Source: Mycobacterium sp. OAS707
GTDB taxonomy: Bacteria > Actinomycetota > Actinomycetes > Mycobacteriales > Mycobacteriaceae
Direction of reading: 5' to 3'
NCBI RefSeq assembly: GCF_014873705.1
Contig: NZ_JADBDS010000007.1
Location: 53,768-117,767, forward strand
DNA: 64,000 nt
Shown here piece by piece: positions 17,271-25,735 of the stretch (the stretch's first letter is position 1; each line of letters begins with the position of its first letter). The position numbers were made by a program, and so were the translations under genes. Below the pieces are notes generated by a model. It ran no database searches. It worked only from the letters and a program-made list of their open reading frames with translations, and was not told where the DNA came from.

Positions 17271-17896
17271 CCTATCGTCGCCTTTCGTCCGGCCCAGGTC
17301 ACGCCGCGGGTGGCCAGAGCTTCCAAAACGTCTACCAGCAGCCGTCGTTCGACCACCTTGATGCGCTCGTGCAGCGTCGCTTCGTCGTCGTCGTCGAGGA
17401 CGGGCACGGGCTGCTGCGCGAGAATCGGCCCGGTGTCTGTTCCGGCGTCGACGAGATGCACGCTGCAACCGGTCACCTTGACGCCGTAGGCCAGCGCCTC
17501 GGACACCGCGTGCGCGCCGGGAAATGCGGGCAGCAGCGCGGGGTGCGTGTTGACGATCCGGCCCATGAATCGCGAAAGAAACTGCCAGCCAAGGATTTTC
17601 ATAAAGCCCGCGGACACAATGAGATCCGGCTCGTGCGCGGCGGTGGCCTCTGTCATCGCGGCGTCCCAGGCGTCCCGGCTAGCGTAGTCGCCCAGCCGCG
17701 CGGTGTACGTGGGCAGCGACGCCGCCGCAGCGATTTCAAGAGCCCGGCAGTCCCGGTCGGCGCCGACCGCGACGATGCGGCCGGGGTACTCGTCGACGGC
17801 GGCCTCGAGCAACGATTCCAGCAGCGAACCGGTTCCCGAAGCCAGAACTACGAGCCGCGCCGGTGCACTGGGAGGCACACGAAGCGGTTGCTGCAC
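17267..17896 (-). CDS. purN: Phosphoribosylglycinamide formyltransferase PurN
   Basis: GAR transformylase of 209 residues transferring formyl from 10-formyl-THF. The phosphate loop is VLASGTGSLLESLL near the N-terminus, the catalytic Asn-His is in VNTHPALLPAFPG, and the catalytic Asp in DAGTDTGPIL. The start is GTG at 17896, 21 bases after perM. A slightly extended N-terminus (QQPLRVPPSAPA) precedes the domain. Confidence 0.95.
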   Translation of the reverse strand: MQQPLRVPPSAPARLVVLASGTGSLLESLLEAAVDEYPGRIVAVGADRDCRALEIAAAASLPTYTARLGDYASRDAWDAAMTEATAAHEPDLIVSAGFMKILGWQFLSRFMGRIVNTHPALLPAFPGAHAVSEALAYGVKVTGCSVHLVDAGTDTGPILAQQPVPVLDDDDEATLHERIKVVERRLLVDVLEALATRGVTWAGRKATIG

Positions 17897-17917
17897 GCCT
17901 CAGACAATAGTGGGTGC

Positions 17918-19270
17918 CTACTCGGCGGTTTCACCCTTACCGTCGCGCGCGGCGTCGTCGTCAGCAACGAAGTGATCCTCGGGGTCCTCCGGATACTCGT
18001 CGTCGGGCACGTCATCGAGCATCTCGTCCTCGCTCACCTCGGGCTCGGGTCGGGGCTCGGCTTCTGGTTCTGCTTCTGGTTCGGGCTCGGGTTCTGGTTC
18101 AGGCTCGGGCTCGGGCTCGGGCTCGGGCTTGACGCGCTTGGGCCGTCGCGCAATGCCACCCGACATCGCCACCGTCAGCGCCCCGATACCCACGAACCAC
18201 ACGAACACCGCGGGCGCAAAAGTGACCTGGTCGACGCCGACGTCACCGAAGTTGCCAAGCCGACCGCCACCGGCGAAGCCGAGCAGCGCCATCGTGGCTG
18301 CCGCTGTGACGGCCGCGACGATGAGCTTGCCCAGCGCAGGCAGCAGTGGAAGGGGCCGGCGCGCGCATTGCTGGCCGACGGCCACCGCGGATGCCGCCGC
18401 CACAATCAGCAGTGCCACCCACACCGGGCCCAGCGGCGGTGACGGCACCGCCGCCAGTACCGGCAGCGCCGGGATGTCGCCGCCGAAGACCGTGAACGAA
18501 CTGAAGGTGGCCAGCCCGACGTGCGCACTCGACCCGACCGCGACGGCGGCCGTCCCGATCATCACGTTCGGCGCGTACAGCGCCGACAGCACGGTCAGGC
18601 TGAACTGCCCGAACACCGAGTCGGTGATCGCGTACAGGTCATGCATCGTCGACCAGTGCACGACCAGCGAGCCGACCATCACGACACCGGAAAGGCCGAC
18701 CAACGCAAGCACCCCGGCGGCCGCCGCGCGGAACGCGTCGGGCAGCCACTGCGGCAGCGGCGAGGCCAGCAGCGTCCGACGGCCGATGCGCGAGCCGACT
18801 CCGATCACTGCGCCGATCGCATGTACGGCCAGCACACCGCCGAAGGCCCGCAGCGCACTCGGTGTCTGCAGTTCGGTCAGCACCGACGCCGCATCGTGGA
18901 TGACTGCCAGTGAGATCGCCGCGATCAGCAGCGGCCCGCCCAGCGCCGCACCGACCACCCACCGGGTGACGAACCGGGACGCCTGCGGTGCGGTCACCGA
19001 CGCCGTCGTGCGCGCGGTCCCCCACACCATCGCCAGCACCGGCAGCAGCGGCATCACCCCGAGCTCGCGACCGCCGATCGACACCGGCACCTGGTGCACC
19101 CCAAGCCAAATGCTGGCGGTCGCACCGAGGGCGCTGGTCATATCGCTGTTGGCGATCAGCAACTGCAGCAACACCACCGCCGCAATGACGACCAGCGCAA
19201 CCACCGACGGCCCGAATGCGACCCGAAGCAGCTCACGCGCCTGGCGTGTGCCGACTGGTCGTTGGTCCAC
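17918..19270 (-). CDS. perM: PerM-like integral membrane cell-division/persistence protein
   Basis: Multi-pass membrane protein of about 450 residues with roughly nine hydrophobic segments beginning VVALVVIAAVVLLQLLIA, then a cytosolic-type acidic tail. Sequence start and position next to purN match PerM (Rv0955), which in M. tuberculosis supports division through FtsB and persistence (established literature, from memory). The GTG at 19270 (VDQRPVGTRQARELL) was chosen because GAGGAG lies upstream and the conserved TRQAREL motif follows. The tail is a Pro-Glu repeat ending in Asp/Glu-rich sequence; see the repeat entry. Confidence 0.85.
   Translation of the reverse strand: MDQRPVGTRQARELLRVAFGPSVVALVVIAAVVLLQLLIANSDMTSALGATASIWLGVHQVPVSIGGRELGVMPLLPVLAMVWGTARTTASVTAPQASRFVTRWVVGAALGGPLLIAAISLAVIHDAASVLTELQTPSALRAFGGVLAVHAIGAVIGVGSRIGRRTLLASPLPQWLPDAFRAAAAGVLALVGLSGVVMVGSLVVHWSTMHDLYAITDSVFGQFSLTVLSALYAPNVMIGTAAVAVGSSAHVGLATFSSFTVFGGDIPALPVLAAVPSPPLGPVWVALLIVAAASAVAVGQQCARRPLPLLPALGKLIVAAVTAAATMALLGFAGGGRLGNFGDVGVDQVTFAPAVFVWFVGIGALTVAMSGGIARRPKRVKPEPEPEPEPEPEPEPEPEAEPEAEPRPEPEVSEDEMLDDVPDDEYPEDPEDHFVADDDAARDGKGETAE
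18039..18129 (-). repeat. Simple GGGCTC/GGTTCT repeat encoding a (Pro-Glu)n tail in PerM
   Basis: A run of six-base units (GGGCTC with GGTTCT variants, read on the plus strand) encodes about 14 Pro-Glu/Ala-Glu dipeptides in the PerM C-terminal tail. Such a tract is prone to length change by replication slippage and would form an extended, negatively charged spacer. Confidence 0.8.
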
Positions 19271-19330
19271 GGGTGGGGCCGCTCCTCGCGCTAGCTCACG
19301 CGCGCGAAGTTGACGCACGCGCGGCCCAGA

Positions 19331-20173
19331 CTACGACGGCGGCGGGGCGGACTGTGTGGAAGGCGACTGCTGCATGGGCACCTGTGTCGTCGGCGCACTG
19401 CTCGAGTCGCCTGCGTTGCCGGACGACGGCGGCTGCCCATAGGTGGGGAAACCGGTCGGTGGCGTCGGCGGGCCGCTCTGCTGGCCGCCCTGTTGGCCGC
19501 CGGAGTAACCGCCCGACGACGGACCGCCCTGGTAGCCGCCGCCGTATTGCGATGGGTAACCGGGACGGTGTTGCTGCTGAGGCGGCGGACCCGGCTGATG
19601 CGGCTGTCCGTAGTACGGTCCCGGGCCGCCGTACTGGCCGTACGGCTGCGGCTCGAAGCGGGGCTTGGGCGCAGGCGGCGTGAGGACACCGGCGTCGAAC
19701 AGCAGCACCGCGACAGCGAGGATGGCCTGCACCACGCTGAACGCGATGATGAGGTAGAGGCCGTACTTGATCTCGACGCCTTGCGGCGCCGTGAGCACGA
19801 TGGCGATCACGAGCAGGAAGCCCAGCACGGAAAGCACAGCCACCAGGGCGGGCACGATCCGCTGCCTGGGGACCAGGCCGACCCCGGCGATCAGACCACC
19901 GAGAAGCGACGCCACCACGCCGAGGTCGAGCAGCGTGGGTGTGAAGAAGTCGGCACTTGCGGCGAACTGCGGGGCGTAGCTCGACAGGTACACCGCGAGA
20001 CCGAGCGCGGCCACCGCGGCGGTCAGATACACCGGCAACTTGCTCGGGCCCTCGGCGGCAGGAGACGCAGAAGCGGGTTCACCCAACTTGCCGAACTGCT
20101 GAGTGGGCGCTGCGTACTGAGTGGTCGGTTGCTGCGCGGGTGGATATCCGGGGCTACCGGGCGGGTAGGTCAT
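19331..20173 (-). CDS. 34-kDa antigen family membrane protein (DUF5336)
   Basis: Protein of 280 residues homologous to the mycobacterial 34-kDa antigen (Rv0954-type). The N-terminus is Pro/Tyr/Gln-rich (MTYPPGSPGYPPAQQPTTQY), followed by four transmembrane helices (for example LPVYLTAAVAALGLAVYLSS and VPALVAVLSVLGFLLVIAIV) and a long Pro/Gly/Tyr/Gln-rich cytoplasmic-type tail. AGGAGAGG precedes the ATG and a TAGCGT -10 box lies about 40 bases upstream. Located directly upstream of perM in transcription order. Function unknown; membrane or division association is suggested by context. Confidence 0.88.
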   Translation of the reverse strand: MTYPPGSPGYPPAQQPTTQYAAPTQQFGKLGEPASASPAAEGPSKLPVYLTAAVAALGLAVYLSSYAPQFAASADFFTPTLLDLGVVASLLGGLIAGVGLVPRQRIVPALVAVLSVLGFLLVIAIVLTAPQGVEIKYGLYLIIAFSVVQAILAVAVLLFDAGVLTPPAPKPRFEPQPYGQYGGPGPYYGQPHQPGPPPQQQHRPGYPSQYGGGYQGGPSSGGYSGGQQGGQQSGPPTPPTGFPTYGQPPSSGNAGDSSSAPTTQVPMQQSPSTQSAPPPS

Positions 20174-20251
20174 GACCTCTCCTGTGCTGGCCGAAGCGAT
20201 TCAGACAACCACGCTAGCGCACCCACATGTGAAGGCCGCGCCCGTCTGCAC

Positions 20252-21382
20252 TCAGGCGGACACCAGCACCGGCGAATCAATCGAATCTTGTTCAGAATCT
20301 TCGATTTCCCGCACCAGCGGCAGCACCCGCGAACCGAAGTACTCGATCTCCTCCTGGAAGTGCAGGAAGCCTCCGAGGATCAGGTCGACACCGCGTTTGC
20401 GGTACGCCGCAACGCGTTCCGCGATCTGCTCGGGCGTGCCGATCAGTTGCGTGCGGAATCCATCGTTGTACTGCACCAAATCCTCGAACGTGGAATCGGC
20501 CCACATACCGCGCTTGTCCGACGTCGAGTTGCCGGCCTGCTGCACAGCCGAACGGAATCCCTCGACTGCGGGACGGTTGGCCTTGTCGACGATTTCCCGC
20601 AGGACGTCCTTCGCTTCCTTCTCGGTGTCGCGGGCGATGATGAACCCGTTGAGCCCGAAGCGGACCTCCCGTCCGGCATCGCGGGCGTGGTCGCGCACCT
20701 CGACGACTTGTTCGGTGACGCCGTCGAAATCCTTGCCGTTGGAGAAGTACCAGTCGGCGTAATAGCCACCGTTGCGGCGCGCGGCGGTGGAGTTGCCGCC
20801 TTGGAAGATCTCGGGGTTGGGCCGCTCAGGCGTGTTGAGGGGCTTGGGCTTCAGCGTGAAGTCGTGGATGCGGTAGAAGTCGCCGCGGAAATCAACGTCG
20901 TCCTCGGTCCAGATCTTGCGCAGCACCTGCAGGAACTCCGCGCTGCGCCGGTAGCGCTCGTCGTGTTCGAGCCACGGCTCGCCGAGATGGGTGAACTCGT
21001 CCTTGAACCAACCGGACACCACGTTGACAGCGAACCGGCCGCCCGAAAGGTGATCGGCCGTCGCGCCGAGCTTGGCCAGCACGCCGGGCTGCCACAACCC
21101 CGGGTGCACGGCGGCGATGACCTTGAGCTTCTGGGTGGCCAGCAGCAGCGCCAGGCTGAAGCTGGTCGACTCGTGCTGATACTCGGCGCCGTAGCTGGCC
21201 TCGTAGCGGACCTGGCTCAGCGCGTACTCGAAGCCGTTGTTCTCGGCGGTCTGCGCGAGCTTGGCGTTGTATTCGTAGTTCCAGTCGGTGCGCTGCTCGA
21301 TGTCGCTGGTGACCAGGCCGCCGCTGACGTTGGGCACCCAGTACGCGAACTTGACGTGGTCTGCGATGTGTTCGGTCGTCAT
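20252..21382 (-). CDS. sfnG: SfnG-type FMNH2-dependent dimethylsulfone monooxygenase (LLM family)
   Basis: Luciferase-like monooxygenase of 376 residues. Its sequence (KFAYWVPNVSGGLVTS, GAEYQHESTSFSLALLLATQ, GEPWLEHDERYRR, FQGGNSTAARRNGGYY) matches SfnG, which oxidises dimethyl sulfone to methanesulfinate with reduced FMN, as I recall that family. It would serve organosulfur scavenging. No ssu, msu or other sulfur gene lies next to it, so the flavin reductase must be elsewhere. Its presence in an otherwise conserved core locus looks like an insertion relative to M. tuberculosis. Confidence 0.78.
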   Translation of the reverse strand: MTTEHIADHVKFAYWVPNVSGGLVTSDIEQRTDWNYEYNAKLAQTAENNGFEYALSQVRYEASYGAEYQHESTSFSLALLLATQKLKVIAAVHPGLWQPGVLAKLGATADHLSGGRFAVNVVSGWFKDEFTHLGEPWLEHDERYRRSAEFLQVLRKIWTEDDVDFRGDFYRIHDFTLKPKPLNTPERPNPEIFQGGNSTAARRNGGYYADWYFSNGKDFDGVTEQVVEVRDHARDAGREVRFGLNGFIIARDTEKEAKDVLREIVDKANRPAVEGFRSAVQQAGNSTSDKRGMWADSTFEDLVQYNDGFRTQLIGTPEQIAERVAAYRKRGVDLILGGFLHFQEEIEYFGSRVLPLVREIEDSEQDSIDSPVLVSA

Positions 21383-21672
21383 GGTGTGCCATATCAGCGC
21401 ACCTGCCGCCCGCGGTCAGCGGTATGGATCGCGGTGAAGCTAAGTCTCGAGTACACGTTCATTGCATCGGTCCGGGTGAGCCGCAACAACTTCAGATGCG
21501 GGCGGCTTCAGCGGTGCCGGGAGGGGCGACGCATCAGTCAATAGCTGAGGACTGACGACTGCGACTATCGCCACTGTGTTAACTGATCCGTAAAATTTGC
21601 CGTGATCTTGGCCCTCGCGACCATAGGCTTGTCGGGCGCAGCCACTTCATTCGCTCAGGATTGGACAACGAC
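21383..21672. other. Intergenic region with promoter for the repeat protein at 21673
   Basis: A 290-base gap between two divergent genes. It contains an inverted repeat TCAGTC/GACTGA (21534-21539 and 21550-21555), an AT-richer word GTGTTAACTGATCCGTAAAA near 21577, and a -10-like TAGGCT at about 21627 that would give a leader of some 35 bases before the GTG at 21673. No further gene is seen. Confidence 0.45.
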
Positions 21673-22848
21673 GTGTCTACCTCCAGAATCATCGATTCTC
21701 CGCGCAAGGTCACCGGCGCACTTGTCGCCGGCACCGTCGCGACCGGACTATTCGTCAGTGCCGGGTTGGGATCAGCACCACCGGCGAGTGCGAGCTGCGT
21801 GTCGATTTTCGGGATCGGCAACAGCTCCGACTGCACCAGCGCACCGTTCAGTTTCGCGTTCGCAGTCGGCAACGGGGCGACCGCTCATGCCGATGGATTG
21901 TTGGGCGCCGCGTTCGCGATCGGTACCGGCGCCACTGCGGTGACAAGTGCGGGGTCTGTTTTGAACTTGGCCGCCTCACTGTTCGGCAGCAACAATTCCG
22001 CCTCGGCGCTGGGTGGCTTGCTCAACTGGGCATTCAACATCGGCGGCAACAGCAACGTCGTGTCGACACAAGGCAGTTTCGTGAACCAGGCCACCAACCT
22101 GCTTGGCAGCCACAACGAGGTCACGACTCAGGGCGGGTATTTCAACTTCGCTCGCAACATTCTCGGCAACACAAACAGCGTCAAGATCGTTGGCGGCAAT
22201 TCGAACGCGGCAGTAAACCTTCTCGGCAACAACGGATCCGCGCAGGTATTCGGTGGCACGGGCAACTTCGCGCGCAACCTGTTCGGCGACGGAAACAGCG
22301 TCACGACCGTTGGCGGATATCGGACCGCCGCCATTAATCTCCTGGGCGGCAGCGGCAACGTCGTCAGGACGGAAGGCGGATTCTTCAACTCCGCGAGGAA
22401 CATCGGCGGCAGCGACAACACATTGATAGCTGGTGGCCCAGGCAGCAATTTCACCACTGCCCTCAACTTCTTCAGCAGCGGCAACAAACTGACGGCAGGC
22501 GGTCCGGGCAGCCTCGACGTCGCCGTGAATACCGGGGGTGGTGGCAATACGATCACCGCAGGCGGGCCAGGCAACTTGAACGCCGGCTTCAACTTCCTCG
22601 GCAGAAACAACACGGTTTCAGCCGGCCCCGGGCCGCTCGCGCTTGCCGGGACGATTCTGAGAAATGCTCTCACCGTGACGAAGACGAATCCCGGCGTCGC
22701 GATCAACACCTTCAAAGTCGGCGGTGCGTCGGCGACAAACAACCAAAGCGCAACCGGAACCACCACCAAGAAGACGACCAAGAAGGCTGACAACGCGGCC
22801 GGATCAACCACGGGCGGTAAGAAGAAGGGCGGCGACAGCTCCGACTAG
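21673..22848 (+). CDS. Secreted Asn/Gly-rich repeat protein, probable beta-solenoid (unknown function)
   Basis: Protein of about 391 residues with no named family. A signal segment (VTGALVAGTVATGLFVSAG...ASA) is followed by about ten imperfect 22-24-residue units of the type GNxNxVxTxGGxFNxAxNLLG, which suggest a right-handed beta-solenoid with Asn ladders, comparable in style to PPE-MPTR repeats but without a PPE domain. The C-terminal ~50 residues are Thr/Lys-rich (TTKKTTKKADNAAG; KKKGG), a basic tail that could bind acidic cell-wall polymers. GTG 21673 is the chosen start; a TTG at 21661 is possible. Confidence 0.72.
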   Translation: MSTSRIIDSPRKVTGALVAGTVATGLFVSAGLGSAPPASASCVSIFGIGNSSDCTSAPFSFAFAVGNGATAHADGLLGAAFAIGTGATAVTSAGSVLNLAASLFGSNNSASALGGLLNWAFNIGGNSNVVSTQGSFVNQATNLLGSHNEVTTQGGYFNFARNILGNTNSVKIVGGNSNAAVNLLGNNGSAQVFGGTGNFARNLFGDGNSVTTVGGYRTAAINLLGGSGNVVRTEGGFFNSARNIGGSDNTLIAGGPGSNFTTALNFFSSGNKLTAGGPGSLDVAVNTGGGGNTITAGGPGNLNAGFNFLGRNNTVSAGPGPLALAGTILRNALTVTKTNPGVAINTFKVGGASATNNQSATGTTTKKTTKKADNAAGSTTGGKKKGGDSSD

Positions 22849-22865
22849 CACACGTCGCGCTGAAC

Positions 22866-24023
22866 CTAAGACATCACGATCGGCGTCGCCGGAATCCCGT
22901 TGAACCGTGACGCCGTGACGCTGGTGTAGGCGCCCATCATCGGGCTCACCAGGATGTCGCCGACCTCGAGCGCAGGCATCGGGTAGTCACGAGCGATCAC
23001 GTCGACGCTGTCGCACGTCGGGCCCGCCAGCGTCACCGGCTCGCACGAGACGTCGCCGTCGGCGAGTTCGCTCAGCGCGAGGATCGGCGGGTGTACGTCC
23101 TCCGTCATCACGTTCGAGTAGCTGCCGTAAAGCCCGTCGTCGAGGTAGTGCCAGACCTGACCGCCGCGCTCCGCGGTTCCGACGACGCTGGTGAGCAGTG
23201 TCATGCTGTCCGCTGCCAGATACCGGCCCGGCTCAGCAAGGAATGTGAAGTCGTCTCGCTGTGCGCCGAGCACGTCGTCGATGACGTCGGCCACGGCATC
23301 GATGGTTGGCACGGACTCGCGATAGGCGACTGGGAAACCGCCGCCGATGTCGATGACGCGGGTGCGCACGTCCAGGCTCTCGGCGATGTGCGCGATGAGC
23401 TCCAGGGTGGCGCGCAATGCCACGCCGTACGGCTCGGCCGACGCGCTCTGGCTGCCGACGTGAAAACTGAAACCGGCGAACTGGACGCCCGCTGCGACGA
23501 CGTGCTTGACGAGCAACTCCGCATCCGCGGGGAGGGTGCCGAATTTCGACGAGAGGTCGGACTTTGCGTTCGGGTTGCGGAACGCCAGCCGCACCAGCAG
23601 CTCGATGTCGCTCGGTCGGCCCGCGAATTTCTGTACTTCACAAGGATTTTCGACGACGAACGTCCGAATGCCCGCGGCATACGCGTGGTCGATGTCGGAG
23701 GGCTTCTTGATCGGGTTGGTGTGGATGCAACGGTCCATCGGCAGCGCGAGCCCCTGCAGCAGATCGACTTCGGCGCTGGTGGCGACGTCGAACCAGCCGC
23801 CACAGATCGCGATCGTCGACAGCACAAGCGGATGCGGCGATGCCTTCACCGCGTAGTGCATGCGGAAGCCCGGCAGCTTCTCGGTCAGCTCGCGGTAGCG
23901 GCGCGCCACCAAATGGGGCTGCAGCACCAACAGCGGTGTGCCGTGGCGTGCGGCCAGTGTCGCGAGTCGTCCGGCATCTGCGGACATGTCCTCACGCAGC
24001 TGCGATCTCCGAGACGGATTCAT
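22866..24023 (-). CDS. Ornithine/lysine decarboxylase-like PLP enzyme (fold type III)
   Basis: Enzyme of 385 residues of the Orn/DAP/Arg decarboxylase group 2. The PLP lysine is Lys60 in HYAVKASPHP; GFSFHVGSQ, the glycine loop DIGGGFPVAYRES, and the eukaryote-type ODC motif AGPTCDSVDVI (catalytic Cys) are all present. It would decarboxylate ornithine (or lysine) to a diamine. ATG 24023 is selected because a near-perfect AGGAGGTGA sits six bases upstream; the coding region then overlaps the end of the upstream membrane-protein gene by 32 bases, tying the two together. An alternative ATG lies at 23987. Confidence 0.85.
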   Translation of the reverse strand: MNPSRRSQLREDMSADAGRLATLAARHGTPLLVLQPHLVARRYRELTEKLPGFRMHYAVKASPHPLVLSTIAICGGWFDVATSAEVDLLQGLALPMDRCIHTNPIKKPSDIDHAYAAGIRTFVVENPCEVQKFAGRPSDIELLVRLAFRNPNAKSDLSSKFGTLPADAELLVKHVVAAGVQFAGFSFHVGSQSASAEPYGVALRATLELIAHIAESLDVRTRVIDIGGGFPVAYRESVPTIDAVADVIDDVLGAQRDDFTFLAEPGRYLAADSMTLLTSVVGTAERGGQVWHYLDDGLYGSYSNVMTEDVHPPILALSELADGDVSCEPVTLAGPTCDSVDVIARDYPMPALEVGDILVSPMMGAYTSVTASRFNGIPATPIVMS

Positions 24024-24528
24024 CACTCACCTCCTGCGCTCGCGGTCGTGCGAGCAGACCCTTGAACCGTTCGTAAGCGAAGATGGCGCAGAAGTAGAAG
24101 GCGAGGTCCGCGACGAGCTTGCCGAAGATCCAGCCGATGATCGTGTTGTCAAAGATCAGCGGGCCGACGTAGAACGCGACCGGCCGCACGGCGACGCTGT
24201 CGACCAGTTCGGCAGGCCCGAACTCGACGGCCACGCTCCGCAGCGCAAGCAGGCTGGACATCAACGCTCCGTGGGCGCGACAGCTCCAGCGCACAGCGCT
24301 GACGTACGCGGTTGCGTAGTAGCCGGCCGACGCTCCGATCGTCGCGGTGATCGCCGCCGCGGCCAGTGAGCCCGTCGCCAGGTATGCAATCGCCGCGCCG
24401 CCCAACTCCCCTACGGTTCCGGCGATTTCGCACGGCAGGTAGCGATGCACCCACTCGCGCACCTTCGTTCGTGTATTCCCCCCGGTAATCACATCCTGAA
24501 CTTTCCCGTGTCGACGATCGGCTGGCAC
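23992..24528 (-). CDS. Small membrane protein coupled to the ornithine-decarboxylase-like gene
   Basis: Protein of up to 178 residues that I do not recognise. It has about four hydrophobic segments (GGAAIAYLATGSLAAAAITA; FYVGPLIFDNTIIGWIFGKL; LVADLAFYFCAIFAYERF) and a charged C-terminal tail. The true start may be the GTG at 24462 (VREWVHRYLPCEIAGT) because the first 22 residues look unconserved. Overlap with the decarboxylase gene suggests a shared role, for instance in diamine handling, but that is inference. Confidence 0.65.
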   Translation of the reverse strand: MPADRRHGKVQDVITGGNTRTKVREWVHRYLPCEIAGTVGELGGAAIAYLATGSLAAAAITATIGASAGYYATAYVSAVRWSCRAHGALMSSLLALRSVAVEFGPAELVDSVAVRPVAFYVGPLIFDNTIIGWIFGKLVADLAFYFCAIFAYERFKGLLARPRAQEVSDESVSEIAAA

Positions 24529-24611
24529 ACGTACGCGGCTACGCGTTTATTCGGCAGCGGTACCTGTGGGCACATTGACCAGCAGAGGGGACCCGGCCTT
24601 GCCCTTCGGAC

Positions 24612-24625
24612 TAGAACACGTTCTA
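24612..24625. promoter_or_regulatory. KstR-type operator upstream of LLM oxidoreductase gene
   Basis: TAGAACACGTTCTA fits the KstR consensus TnnAACnnGTTnnA exactly and is a perfect inverted repeat of six-base arms around AC. It ends eight bases before the ATG at 24634, where a bound TetR-family repressor would block transcription. KstR controls cholesterol catabolism in mycobacteria. Confidence 0.8.
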
Positions 24626-24633
24626 ATTCTTGA

Positions 24634-25482
24634 ATGGACTACGGGCTCGTACTTTTCACCAGCGACCGCGGCATCACCCCTGCGGCGGCAGCCAAGCTCG
24701 CCGATGATCACGGCTTCACCACGTTCTACGTGCCCGAACACACTCACATCCCGATCAAACGGCAGGCCGCCCACCCCACCACCGGCGACGAGTCGCTGCC
24801 CGACGACCGGTACATGCGCACGCTGGATCCATGGGTCAGCCTGGGGGCGGCGTGTGCCGTGACCTCTCGTGTGAGGTTGTCGACGGCGGTCGCATTGCCG
24901 GTCGAGCATGACCCGATCACGCTGGCCAAGTCGATCGCGACGTTGGACCACTTGTCGGGCGGCCGGGTCAGCCTGGGCGTCGGATTCGGTTGGAACACAG
25001 ACGAACTCGCCGACCACAACGTGCCGCCAGGACGGCGGCGCACCATGCTGCGCGAGTATCTGGAAGCCATGCGGGCGTTGTGGACGCAGGAAGAAGCTTC
25101 CTACGAAGGCGAATTCGTCAACTTCGGTCCTTCGTGGGCCTGGCCCAAGCCGATTCAGTCCCACATTCCGGTGCTCGTCGGCGCGGCGGGCACCGAGAAG
25201 AACTTCAAGTGGATCGCCCGGTCCGCGGACGGCTGGATCACCACGCCGCGCGACTTCGACATCGACGAGCCGGTCAAGTTGTTGCAGGACACCTGGGCCT
25301 CGGCCGGCCGCGACGGCGCCCCACAGATCGTCGCGCTGGACTTCAAGCCGGATCCGGACAAGTTGGCGCGGTGGGCCGAACTCGGCGTGACGGAGGTGCT
25401 GTTCGGCCTGCCCGACAAGTCACCGGATGACGTCGCCGGTTACGTCGAGCGGTTGGCCGGCAAGCTGGCCGCGCTCGTTTGA
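24634..25482 (+). CDS. F420-dependent LLM-class oxidoreductase, KstR-regulated
   Basis: Luciferase-like monooxygenase family protein of 282 residues (Rv0953c type by position and length, from memory). Family signatures include ATLDHLSGGRVSLGVGFGWN and IPVLVGAAGTEKNF with ARSADGWITTPRDF. Such mycobacterial enzymes usually bind F420 rather than FMN. The operator immediately upstream places it in the cholesterol/steroid regulon; its reaction there is not established. The ATG follows the operator by eight bases, leaving little room for a leader. Confidence 0.85.
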   Translation: MDYGLVLFTSDRGITPAAAAKLADDHGFTTFYVPEHTHIPIKRQAAHPTTGDESLPDDRYMRTLDPWVSLGAACAVTSRVRLSTAVALPVEHDPITLAKSIATLDHLSGGRVSLGVGFGWNTDELADHNVPPGRRRTMLREYLEAMRALWTQEEASYEGEFVNFGPSWAWPKPIQSHIPVLVGAAGTEKNFKWIARSADGWITTPRDFDIDEPVKLLQDTWASAGRDGAPQIVALDFKPDPDKLARWAELGVTEVLFGLPDKSPDDVAGYVERLAGKLAALV

Positions 25483-25600
25483 CTTCTGCTCGCTAGGTAG
25501 TACCGGCGCAAAAAAGCGCGTACGGGTCTACGTGCAAAGGATGCCGAGCGCACGGCAACAGTCATGGGTGAGCACGCGTCACCGATCGAGAGGACATGAC

Positions 25601-25735
25601 ATGCCATCCATCAGCCCACTCATTGCCCGGGTGTTCGACGATCCTCATGCCGAACATCGCCGCAGAAATGGAAACCAGCCCAAGCGAAACCGGTTCGAAT
25701 CCCGAGGACGCACGTCGCGGACTAAGCGAGGCTAG
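25601..25735 (+). CDS. Possible small very basic protein (44 residues)
   Basis: A short reading frame with GAGAGGA upstream encodes MPSISPLIARVFDDPHAEHR followed by an Arg/Asn-rich tail ending RTSRTKRG. It lies in the gap after the LLM gene, overlapping the end of the convergent thiolase-like gene by 14 bases. The composition (11 Arg) could be real or an effect of GC-rich DNA; no homologue is known to me. Confidence 0.25.
   Translation: MPSISPLIARVFDDPHAEHRRRNGNQPKRNRFESRGRTSRTKRG

Noticed and set aside
19310..21544. 744-codon open frame on the plus strand
   Set aside because: Covers the 34-kDa antigen and SfnG genes from the other strand; repetitive Arg/Glu/Asp without homology. Shadow frame.
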